DNA from: Paenibacillus contaminans
GTDB taxonomy: Bacteria; Bacillota; Bacilli; Paenibacillales; NBRC-103111
NCBI RefSeq assembly: GCF_003285015.1
Contig: NZ_QMFB01000012.1
Span: 124,001 to 188,000 of the forward strand
Direction of reading: 5' to 3'
Length of the DNA: 64,000 nt
The notes below the pieces were generated by a model. The model was not told the origin of the DNA and did not search any database. It saw only the letters and a list, made by a program, of their open reading frames with translations. The translations under genes were made by a program, and so were the position numbers. Positions within the stretch are counted from its first letter, which is position 1, and each line of letters begins with the position of its first letter. Shown here in pieces: positions 16,319-23,615 of the stretch.

Positions 16319-17023
16319 ATGAATATTTTGGCGGTAGGCGCGCATCCCGACGATATCGAAATTTCCTGCGCCGGTACGCTGGCCAAGCTGAAGCAGGCCG
16401 GCCACCATATCGTGCTGTGCCATGCGTGCAAGGGAGATAAGGGCCATTACCGGATCGAGCCGGCCGAGCTGACGGAAATTCGCCGGCAGGAAGCACAGGA
16501 AGCGGGCGCCGTCATCGGCAGCGAGGTCATCTCGCTCGGTTTTGGCGACGGGGAGATTATAGCCGAGAATCAGGAAAACCGGATGATCTTCATCGACCTC
16601 ATCCGTTATGCGCGGCCGGACATCGTCATCACCCACGCGCCGAACGATTACATGCCGGATCATATCGCCGTCAGCCAGCTGGTGTTTCACGCGACTTTTT
16701 TCGCCACGCTGCCCTGGTTTCGGACGAACAACCCGGCGGCCGATAAAGTGCCGGGCCTTTATTACATGGACAATTTGTCGGGACTCGGCTTCGAGCCGAC
16801 ATTTTACGTCGATGTGACCGATCATTTGGACACGAAGCTGGACATGCTGAGCAAGCATCAAAGCCAGCTCGTTTGGCTGAAAGAGCACGACAACGTCGAT
16901 ATCGTCGATTTTGTGAAGACGCTTGGCAAGACGAGAGGCATTCAAGCGGGCTGCACGTTTGCGGAAGGGTTCGTTCAGCATCTCGTCTGGACGAGGCCGA
17001 ACGCCGTCCGGTTCCCGGTATGA
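16319..17023 (+). CDS. PIG-L family N-deacetylase
   Basis: A 234-residue LmbE/PIG-L metal-dependent deacetylase. AHPDDIEISCAGTLAKL (residues 8-24) holds the zinc ligands of the AHPDD motif, and the third ligand is in DYMPDHIAVSQ (about 108-118). Relatives deacetylate GlcNAc-containing substrates (GlcNAc-PI, GlcNAc-malate, diacetylchitobiose). RBS AAGGAG overlaps the stop of the NagB-like gene, so translation is coupled. Together the two suggest that the imported sugar is N-acetylated and is first deacetylated, then isomerised or deaminated. Confidence 0.88.
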   Translation: MNILAVGAHPDDIEISCAGTLAKLKQAGHHIVLCHACKGDKGHYRIEPAELTEIRRQEAQEAGAVIGSEVISLGFGDGEIIAENQENRMIFIDLIRYARPDIVITHAPNDYMPDHIAVSQLVFHATFFATLPWFRTNNPAADKVPGLYYMDNLSGLGFEPTFYVDVTDHLDTKLDMLSKHQSQLVWLKEHDNVDIVDFVKTLGKTRGIQAGCTFAEGFVQHLVWTRPNAVRFPV

Positions 17024-17042
17024 TGAAAAGGAGAAAACGCTT

Positions 17043-18068
17043 ATGCTGAAAGTAGGGCTGGTTGGTCTCGGATTTATGGGCCGCGCGCATTTGAAAAGCT
17101 ACGAGCGGCTCGTGGAAGAAGGGTTTCCGATTCAGGTAACGTCCATCTGCGACATGGATGAGAAAAAGTTTCGCGGCATCTTTATTGAGGGCAACATCCA
17201 AACGGCCGCGGACGGCTTCGATCTGTCCGGCTACAAGCATTATTACGATTATGACCGCATGCTGGCGGAAGAAGAGTTCGACTTCGTCGATATCGCGATG
17301 CCTAGTCATTTGCACCCGGAAATGACGGTGAAGGCGCTCGATCGCGGCTTCCACGTGCTTTGCGAGAAGCCTATGGCGCTCAGCTCGGCGGAAGGGCGTC
17401 TCATGGTCGACGCGGCGCAGCGGAGCGGCAAGAAGCTGATGATCGCCCAGGTGCTGCGTTTTTGGCCGGAGTATGAATATTTGAAGGAGACCGTGGAGAG
17501 CGGGCGGTACGGACAGGTGCTGTCGGCCCACTTCTTCCGCGGCGGCAATCCGCCGAAATGGACGCATAACGATTGGATGGTGCGCAAGGAAACGAGCGGC
17601 GGCGGACTGTTCGACCTGCATATTCACGACATCGACGTGATCAACTGGCTGTTCGGCAAGCCGCAAGCCGTCTCGACGATCGCACGCGACGTGCTGCCGG
17701 GCAGCTCCTTCGACATCATTTCCACCAACTACGCTTACCCGGACAAAAAAATCGTCAACTCGCAAATCGACCGGGCGCTGCACGGCGAGTTCGGCTTCGA
17801 AATGTCGTTCCGCGTTAATTTCGAAAACGGCAATCTCATTTACGAAAAGCGGACGCTTCGCGACAATCCGAAGGAAGGCAAAGGTTTCGTTCCCGAGCTG
17901 TCGACGGAGTCCGGCTACTACCGGGAAATCAAATATTTCGCCGAGGCGGTCGCCCACAACCGGCCGGTCGACCGGGCGGCGCCGGAGAGCACGCTGGAGG
18001 CGCTCGTCATCGCCGAGGCGGAAGCCCGCTCGGCCAAATCGGACGGAGCGGTTGTCAGTATCGCGTGA
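17043..18068 (+). CDS. Gfo/Idh/MocA family oxidoreductase 1
   Basis: A 341-residue NAD(P)-dependent sugar dehydrogenase. The Rossmann motif is VGLVGLGFMGRAH (residues 4-16). The EKP cofactor motif is VLCEKPMAL (about 106-114). The catalytic histidine motif LHIHDIDVINWL (about 194-205) fits inositol dehydrogenase-type HxxxD chemistry. The frame is open from 16923, but AAGGAG 9 bases before ATG 17043 and the family N-terminus fix the start. It is the last gene of the enzyme operon, 19 bp after the deacetylase, followed by a terminator. Confidence 0.9.
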   Translation: MLKVGLVGLGFMGRAHLKSYERLVEEGFPIQVTSICDMDEKKFRGIFIEGNIQTAADGFDLSGYKHYYDYDRMLAEEEFDFVDIAMPSHLHPEMTVKALDRGFHVLCEKPMALSSAEGRLMVDAAQRSGKKLMIAQVLRFWPEYEYLKETVESGRYGQVLSAHFFRGGNPPKWTHNDWMVRKETSGGGLFDLHIHDIDVINWLFGKPQAVSTIARDVLPGSSFDIISTNYAYPDKKIVNSQIDRALHGEFGFEMSFRVNFENGNLIYEKRTLRDNPKEGKGFVPELSTESGYYREIKYFAEAVAHNRPVDRAAPESTLEALVIAEAEARSAKSDGAVVSIA

Positions 18069-18132
18069 CATTGAAATCTCCCGAAAGGGCTGTCCCGGAA
18101 GAATAGATTGGAACGGGCAGCTCCCATCATGT

Positions 18133-18183
18133 AAACAAATACGCTTCCTACCGCTTTCAAAGTGGATGGAGGCGTTTTTGTTT
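18133..18183 (+). terminator. Terminator ending the enzyme operon
   Basis: AAACAAATACGCTTCC pairs with GGAGGCGTTTTTGTTT, with an inner CCGCTTT/AAAGTGG stem and a T-rich tail. It separates the enzyme operon from the transport operon, explaining why the latter has its own copy of the promoter. Confidence 0.75.
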
Positions 18184-18285
18184 GCCGATTCGGCCTTTTT
18201 AATCCACTCCGTCCTCCGCTTGCGCCAAGGCTGAGACCTGCGGATCAAATACGATTCCTCGGTTCTCGTTACCCCTTCGATCGTG

Positions 18286-18372
18286 TGCAAAAAAATCGAA
18301 CGAATGTCCAAGTCGAAGTGCAAAAAGAACGATTTATCCTCCAAAGCTTTCAGCATTCAAGCGCGTTATGAT
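18286..18372 (+). promoter_or_regulatory. AraC-regulated promoter P2 (transport/polymer operon)
   Basis: TGCA boxes begin at 18286 and 18319 (33 bp apart), with ATCGAACGA at 18295 and the -10 TATGAT at 18367-18372. All of these are at a constant 3,892-bp offset from P1. The shared 82-bp block has no gaps although many bases differ, so spacing is under selection. The transcription start is predicted near 18379. Confidence 0.65.
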
Positions 18373-18390
18373 TACGATATCAACCGGAAA

Positions 18391-18404
18391 TGAAAACGTT
18401 TACG
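18391..18404 (+). promoter_or_regulatory. cre site (CcpA operator)
   Basis: TGAAAACGTTTACG differs from the consensus TGWAANCGNTNWCA only at the last base. It lies at about +13 to +26 of P2, where bound CcpA would block transcription. The transport operon should therefore be subject to glucose repression. No comparable site is seen at P1. Confidence 0.65.
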
Positions 18405-18465
18405 GTCGCTGGACAGAAGCTGGTCTTGGTACGCCAAACCAATTGAAAAGGAGTTTGAACGAAAC

Positions 18466-19845
18466 ATGCTTAATGCAAAACGCAACAAACGTTTCGCACT
18501 GACAACGGCACTTGTACTGTTATCCTCGGTAGCGCTGTCGGCTTGCGGAGGAGGTTCCGGCAACGCGGGTACCGCTTCCAGTTCCCCTACCGGCGGCAGT
18601 CCGGCTGCCAGTCCGGTCGCCTCGCAGAAACCGAAGGAAGATCCCGCTTCGATCAAAGGCGAAGTTGTCTGGCAATACGCCAATACGACATGGCCGGAGC
18701 AGGGGCTGAAAGACCTGATAGCCGATTTCAACAAAACGTATCCGAACGTGACCGTGAAAACAGTGCTTGGACCGCTCGAGCCGATGATTGCCGCCGGAAA
18801 CCCGCCTGCCATCGCAACGAACAACAGACTCGAAGCGAATTGGATTATGGACGGCATGTTCGAGGAACTCGGTCCGTATATCAAGAAGGATCCCGACTAC
18901 AAGCCGGAGAGCCTGTTCCACAAGGTGCTGTATGAAATCCCGCAGTTCGAGAAGGGACAATACGGCATTCCGATGAACTCCAATCCGACCTATGCCCTCG
19001 TCGTCAATAACAAAATCATGAACCAATACGGCGAGAAATCGATTCCGAAGCTGCAGGGCATGAAAGATACCGACGAGTTTTTCAAAAAGTTCTGGATCAT
19101 GAAAAACGGCCAGTACGAAATGACCGGCGACAATCCGCTCTTTTATTATGGCAATTTGTCCGGACTATTTTTCGTTTCTTATTTGAACGGCGCCGACCCG
19201 TCTACTTTCTGGAATCCGGAGACGAAGAAAGTCAATCTCAACGACCCGAAAATCGTCGATGCGCTTGACTGGATGGCCAAATTCAACCGCGAGACGATCA
19301 ATCAGCAGGCATACACGCAAATGAAAAGCGAGCTGCCGAAAAATACCCATCCGTTCCTTGCCGAGAAACAGGCGATGGCCATCCTGACGTCCGACAATCT
19401 GAGAGATTTCCGCAAGGCAAAACCGGATCTTGATCTGACCGTCATGCCGGCGCCGCAAAGCAGCTTGTGGAACGGCGGCTCGAACTTGGCGATCTTGAAG
19501 GCGGCCAAGGACAAGGACGCGGCCTGGGCATTCATCAAGTGGCTGTCGTCGACCGAGCAAGGCGCGGAATCGCTTTACAACCGTCTGGGGCTGCTGTCGC
19601 CGATGAAATCGAGCAAGTTCTTGGAGGAGAAGAGCAAGACCGATCCCGATCTGAAGGTGTTTCTCGATATTAACATGCAAGCGGCCAAATGGATCCCGCA
19701 ATTTCCGACCGACTATTCTACGGAATACAAAAAACTGTTCCCGGATCTGATCGCCGGCAAAATTACGGCCAAGGAACTGATGGATCAAGTAAACAAAGAA
19801 GTGCAAAAGCGGATTGACGATTTCTACGCGAGCAAGAAGAAGTAG
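18466..19845 (+). CDS. Sugar ABC transporter solute-binding lipoprotein
   Basis: A 459-residue CUT1-type extracellular binding protein. The signal peptide ends in lipobox LSAC with Cys27, then a Gly/Ser/Thr/Pro-rich linker (28-60). The binding fold follows, with GEVVWQYANTTWPEQGLKDLIADFNKTYPNVTVKTV at its start and the usual WAFIKWLSSTEQGAESLYNRLGLLS hinge late in the chain. It is tethered to the outer membrane face and delivers an oligosaccharide to a permease pair encoded downstream. AAAGGAG lies 12 bases before ATG 18466. Confidence 0.92.
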   Translation: MLNAKRNKRFALTTALVLLSSVALSACGGGSGNAGTASSSPTGGSPAASPVASQKPKEDPASIKGEVVWQYANTTWPEQGLKDLIADFNKTYPNVTVKTVLGPLEPMIAAGNPPAIATNNRLEANWIMDGMFEELGPYIKKDPDYKPESLFHKVLYEIPQFEKGQYGIPMNSNPTYALVVNNKIMNQYGEKSIPKLQGMKDTDEFFKKFWIMKNGQYEMTGDNPLFYYGNLSGLFFVSYLNGADPSTFWNPETKKVNLNDPKIVDALDWMAKFNRETINQQAYTQMKSELPKNTHPFLAEKQAMAILTSDNLRDFRKAKPDLDLTVMPAPQSSLWNGGSNLAILKAAKDKDAAWAFIKWLSSTEQGAESLYNRLGLLSPMKSSKFLEEKSKTDPDLKVFLDINMQAAKWIPQFPTDYSTEYKKLFPDLIAGKITAKELMDQVNKEVQKRIDDFYASKKK

Positions 19846-19857
19846 TACAACGGCGAG

Positions 19858-19884
19858 AACGGATTCGGGTTGCCCGAAGCCGTT
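19858..19884 (+). terminator. Partial terminator / mRNA-stabilising hairpin
   Basis: Stem AACGG-TTCGGG with CCCGAA-CCGTT (one mismatch) lies 13 bases after the lipoprotein stop, with only a weak T-run. Such a hairpin usually raises binding-protein mRNA relative to distal genes while letting part of transcription continue. Confidence 0.5.
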
Positions 19885-19989
19885 TATTGCCGATTCGAGC
19901 AAGATCTTCACCGCCCCGCCACGGTTCACCGCAGCTGCGAATCGACATCAATCAATTGCTTGATCCACAACCTAAAGGAGGAGTCAGGT

Positions 19990-22410
19990 ATGGAAAACAA
20001 GTCGCAACGTATTGATGAGGAACGTATGGAAGCAACAGGAGATCGGCTTGATCGGGGGGATAGCCCTCAAATGGAGGACTTTGTGCAGCAGCGGATGACG
20101 CGCCGGAAGCTGCTGGCCGCAGTCGGAGCCATGGGGGCGGCGGCAATCGCCTATGGCGCCTCGTTCCGGACCGCCCGCGCCGCAGGCAGTGTGACCGAAG
20201 CGGTATACGGCGAAGCGGAAGGCAAGGAGAAGTCCGAACACGAGAAAAAAACGAAGCCTCCCAAACCTCCTAAGCCGGAAAAGCATAAGGGCGATTTTGT
20301 TAAGACGACGCTAGCCGCGCTGCGTGCCATGGAAGAGCCGGACCGGGACGTTCTGTACTACATAACCGATCCGGGGCAGGAGGGACATTTCTACTATGAT
20401 GCCGCCGACACGGCCGCCACTGACAATACGGGGACTGTTCTCGTCTCGGCAGCAGGCGGGCACCGCTTCAAGCGGATTATCGAAAGCGATTTCTACAGCG
20501 TCAAGTGGTTCGGCGCCAAAGGGGACGGCGCAACCGACGACCTGGACATTATCCGCGCAGCCATTCTGGCCGTGTTCAACCTGGGCGGCGGGACGCTTTA
20601 TTTTCCGCCCGGCACGTACATCGTATCGCCGTCGCTGCAGAAGCGCCATATTCCGCTCAAAAGCAATGTCAATCTGCAAGGCGCAGGCTCCTCCTCCATC
20701 ATCAAGGTCAAAGATAATGCGGGCGATTACTGGACGATTTTCGGCGATTTCCAAACATGGCCGAACGTCAAGAATGTTAAAATCCGGGGGCTGAAGTTCG
20801 ACCAGAATCCCCAAAACAACTTGACCTGCAACATCGACCTAAGCCGCACGGACACGTACTACTGGGCACAGTTCTGCATCAGCTTGTTCGATTATGACAA
20901 CATTCTCGTCGAGGACTGCATCTTCGATCCGATCTGCGGCATGAATACCGTCATCATGAACAATGCGAATTCCAAGAACGCTTCCGTGAACAATTGCCAG
21001 TTCAATTTCGTCGCGGCCAAGGGCGCCCCGAATTACGATAATTCGGCGGTCTACATGAACGGACGAAGACATACGGTGACGAACTGCAAGTTCTATGCGG
21101 CGCCCGGACAAACGGCGTTCGGCGCAATCGAAACGCATACCGGGCAAAGCGTCGTATCCGGCAACGTATCGGACGGTTACATTACCGGCGTGCATATTCA
21201 AGCCAGCGAGACGAGCGGCGATCACGCGGACATTACGGTATCGAACAACACGTTCACGAACGCCGTGCATGCGATCCAGCTATGGACCTACAAGCAGCAT
21301 TCGATCAAAAACGTGACGATCGCCGGAAATACGGTCAGTATCGCCAACGCGGACAAAAAGAGGACGATGATGGTCGGCATCGGCGCCTATCCGGGTTTCC
21401 TGCCGGCGGACTATACCGGAACGTTCGAGAATATTACGATCACCGGCAACACGATATTGTTCCAGGAGGAGTTCGTCAAGCGCGAGCTGCTTGAAGGTTT
21501 TTGCTACGGCATCGGCTTCGTCCGGGAAACGGACGTCAAGAACGTCGTCATCAGCAACAATATCATCAAAAATTCGCCGATGGCCGCCATCCATATCGGC
21601 AATACGAAGAAAGTCGGAACGATGGCGAATTTGCAAATCGCCGGCAACGTGATCGTCAACGCGGCCCATTACCCGGCTGCCAACGAGGCGTACAGAGCGG
21701 CCATTCTGCTCCGTTCCACCGTGATCAATGCCAAAATATCGGACAATATGATCATCGAAACGTATGATCCGGGACGCGGCTTGTATTCGATCCGGCTGAA
21801 CGCGACGGATGGCACGTTTACCGGCGTCGAAGTGACCGGTAATCAGATCACCTCCAAGCAGGGCGGGTTATGGCTCGATTTGAACGCTTCCGTGAAAACG
21901 GATGCAGCCGAGAAATATATCAAATATTCCGAGAAATTTTTGGACGATCCGCTGCTGGAGGCAGGTACGACTTATCAGGCGGGTACGATCGTTTTTGTCG
22001 TCAAAACAGGGACGGCCGGAGCGATAGCGCCGATCGGCTATAAAGTATTGACGGGAGGAACGTTCGGGGCACTCGGCGGCGTGACGGCGACGGGACGGAA
22101 GTTTTCCTCCGTCGTAACGGTAAACGATGCTTCGCAGTTGAAAGTCGGCCAATGGATTCTTATCCTAGCCGGCAATCAGGAACGCCGCATCGTCCACATC
22201 GCGGGCAACGAGCTGCGGGTGAACGCCGCACTAACGGCGGAAGTACTGACGGCGAGCGCCGTGTCCTATTTGCCGCCGTCGGTTCAGCCGTTCGGCCAGC
22301 CCGGCAAGCTGCCGGCTCAGCCCGATACGAACGGTTCGACGGTCGAGCAGCTTGAGGCGGAGCTTAACCAATTAAAGCAGGCGCTCAGAAATTTCGGCTT
22401 GATGGCGTAA
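19990..22410 (+). CDS. Pectate-lyase-3 type right-handed beta-helix protein with Tat-like signal
   Basis: An 806-residue secreted protein. A 35-residue polar leader precedes TRRKLLAAVGAMGAAAIAYG (37-56), a twin-arginine-type signal, with an ARA-A cleavage site near 65. A Lys/Pro linker follows, then DFYSVKWFGAKGDGATDD (from about residue 166), the entry motif of Pectate_lyase_3/GH28-related domains, and many parallel beta-helix coils (SNNTFTNAVHAIQL, ITGNTILF and others). The C-terminus (about 775-806) is a short coiled coil, EQLEAELNQLKQAL. It probably binds or cleaves the polysaccharide; catalytic residues cannot be assigned. AAAGGAGGA precedes ATG 19990. Confidence 0.8.
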   Translation: MENKSQRIDEERMEATGDRLDRGDSPQMEDFVQQRMTRRKLLAAVGAMGAAAIAYGASFRTARAAGSVTEAVYGEAEGKEKSEHEKKTKPPKPPKPEKHKGDFVKTTLAALRAMEEPDRDVLYYITDPGQEGHFYYDAADTAATDNTGTVLVSAAGGHRFKRIIESDFYSVKWFGAKGDGATDDLDIIRAAILAVFNLGGGTLYFPPGTYIVSPSLQKRHIPLKSNVNLQGAGSSSIIKVKDNAGDYWTIFGDFQTWPNVKNVKIRGLKFDQNPQNNLTCNIDLSRTDTYYWAQFCISLFDYDNILVEDCIFDPICGMNTVIMNNANSKNASVNNCQFNFVAAKGAPNYDNSAVYMNGRRHTVTNCKFYAAPGQTAFGAIETHTGQSVVSGNVSDGYITGVHIQASETSGDHADITVSNNTFTNAVHAIQLWTYKQHSIKNVTIAGNTVSIANADKKRTMMVGIGAYPGFLPADYTGTFENITITGNTILFQEEFVKRELLEGFCYGIGFVRETDVKNVVISNNIIKNSPMAAIHIGNTKKVGTMANLQIAGNVIVNAAHYPAANEAYRAAILLRSTVINAKISDNMIIETYDPGRGLYSIRLNATDGTFTGVEVTGNQITSKQGGLWLDLNASVKTDAAEKYIKYSEKFLDDPLLEAGTTYQAGTIVFVVKTGTAGAIAPIGYKVLTGGTFGALGGVTATGRKFSSVVTVNDASQLKVGQWILILAGNQERRIVHIAGNELRVNAALTAEVLTASAVSYLPPSVQPFGQPGKLPAQPDTNGSTVEQLEAELNQLKQALRNFGLMA

Positions 22411-22462
22411 CGCGCCACAACGCCACAGCCATTCCACACGCGACGAGAAGGGGCAAACCGAT

Positions 22463-23590
22463 ATGGCAGGGGTATCGCTTCGTCATTTGTACAAAAGCTA
22501 CAGCAAGAACGGACCGCTTGTCGTGAAGGACGTGAGCCTCGATATCGAGGACGGCGAATTTATGGTTTTCGTCGGGCCTTCCGGCTGCGGCAAGTCCACC
22601 ACGCTCCGCATGGTCGCGGGACTGGAGCGGGTCAGTCAAGGAGAAATTTATATCGGCGGGGAGCTTGTTAATCATGTTCCCCCTAAAAAGCGCGACATTG
22701 CGATGGTGTTTCAAAATTATGCGCTTTATCCCAACATGAGCGTCTTCGAAAATATGGCATTCGGTTTGCGGCTCCGCAAGACGGAGAAGCATCAAATCGA
22801 ATCGGCGGTCAAGCAAAATGCGCGGACGCTCGAGATCGAGCATCTGCTCGAGCGAAAGCCCCGGCAGCTGTCCGGAGGCCAGCGCCAGCGCGTCGCCTTG
22901 GGGCGTGCGATCGTCCGCCATCCCAAAGCGTTCCTTATGGACGAACCGCTGTCCAATTTGGACGCCCGTCTCCGCGTGCAGATGCGGACGGAAATTATCG
23001 AGCTGCACAGACGTTTGGATACGACGATGATTTACGTCACGCACGACCAGACGGAGGCCATGACGATGGGCACCCGCATTTGCATCATGAAGGACGGGAT
23101 CATCCAGCAGGTGGGCGTGCCGGAGGACGTGTATATGAAACCGGCCAACATGTTTGTCGCCAATTTCATCGGATCGCCGCCGATCAATTTCCTGGAAGGA
23201 AGGCTCCGGCTCGGCAAAGACGGCGGCCTTATGTTCGACACGCCCCGCTATGCGATTCCGCTTGCACCGGAGAAGAGCAAGACGCTGCTGGAGAAGGGCT
23301 ACTTGGATAAAGCCGTTGTGCTCGGCATCCGTGCGGAAAACGTCTATAAATCGGATCAGGCCGAGGGGCTCGGCGTCAGTATCAAGACAGAAACGCCTAT
23401 AACGGGCGAAGTATATTTCAGCGAGCTGGTGGGAGCGGACCGATTCATTCACGTTAAGGTCGGCGACGACAAAATCGTCATGCGCGCTGCTGCGTACGAC
23501 CGGATCGCGGACGGCATGAAGCTTGAGCTTGCGCTCAATCCGCAGTTCACGCTCTTTTTCAACCGCGATACGCAGCAGGCCATCGCATAA
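22463..23590 (+). CDS. Sugar ABC transporter ATP-binding protein (MsmX/UgpC type)
   Basis: A 375-residue CUT1 ATPase. Walker A is GPSGCGKST (about 39-47), the signature LSGGQRQR (about 136-143) and Walker B AFLMDEPLSNLDA (about 154-166). The C-terminal TOBE regulatory domain starts near 240. In Bacillales one MsmX usually energises many sugar transporters from a distant locus. A dedicated copy inside this operon, between the beta-helix protein and the second binding protein, suggests the locus is self-contained and can energise both permease pairs. Confidence 0.93.
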   Translation: MAGVSLRHLYKSYSKNGPLVVKDVSLDIEDGEFMVFVGPSGCGKSTTLRMVAGLERVSQGEIYIGGELVNHVPPKKRDIAMVFQNYALYPNMSVFENMAFGLRLRKTEKHQIESAVKQNARTLEIEHLLERKPRQLSGGQRQRVALGRAIVRHPKAFLMDEPLSNLDARLRVQMRTEIIELHRRLDTTMIYVTHDQTEAMTMGTRICIMKDGIIQQVGVPEDVYMKPANMFVANFIGSPPINFLEGRLRLGKDGGLMFDTPRYAIPLAPEKSKTLLEKGYLDKAVVLGIRAENVYKSDQAEGLGVSIKTETPITGEVYFSELVGADRFIHVKVGDDKIVMRAAAYDRIADGMKLELALNPQFTLFFNRDTQQAIA

Positions 23591-23615
23591 ACCGTCAGGG
23601 TGGAGAGGATCATCG

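Noticed and set aside
16671..18356. A 561-codon open frame on the minus strand
   Set aside because: It is antisense to PIG-L and the Gfo/Idh/MocA gene, which are firmly supported. The composition is Arg/His-rich, as expected of a mirror frame.
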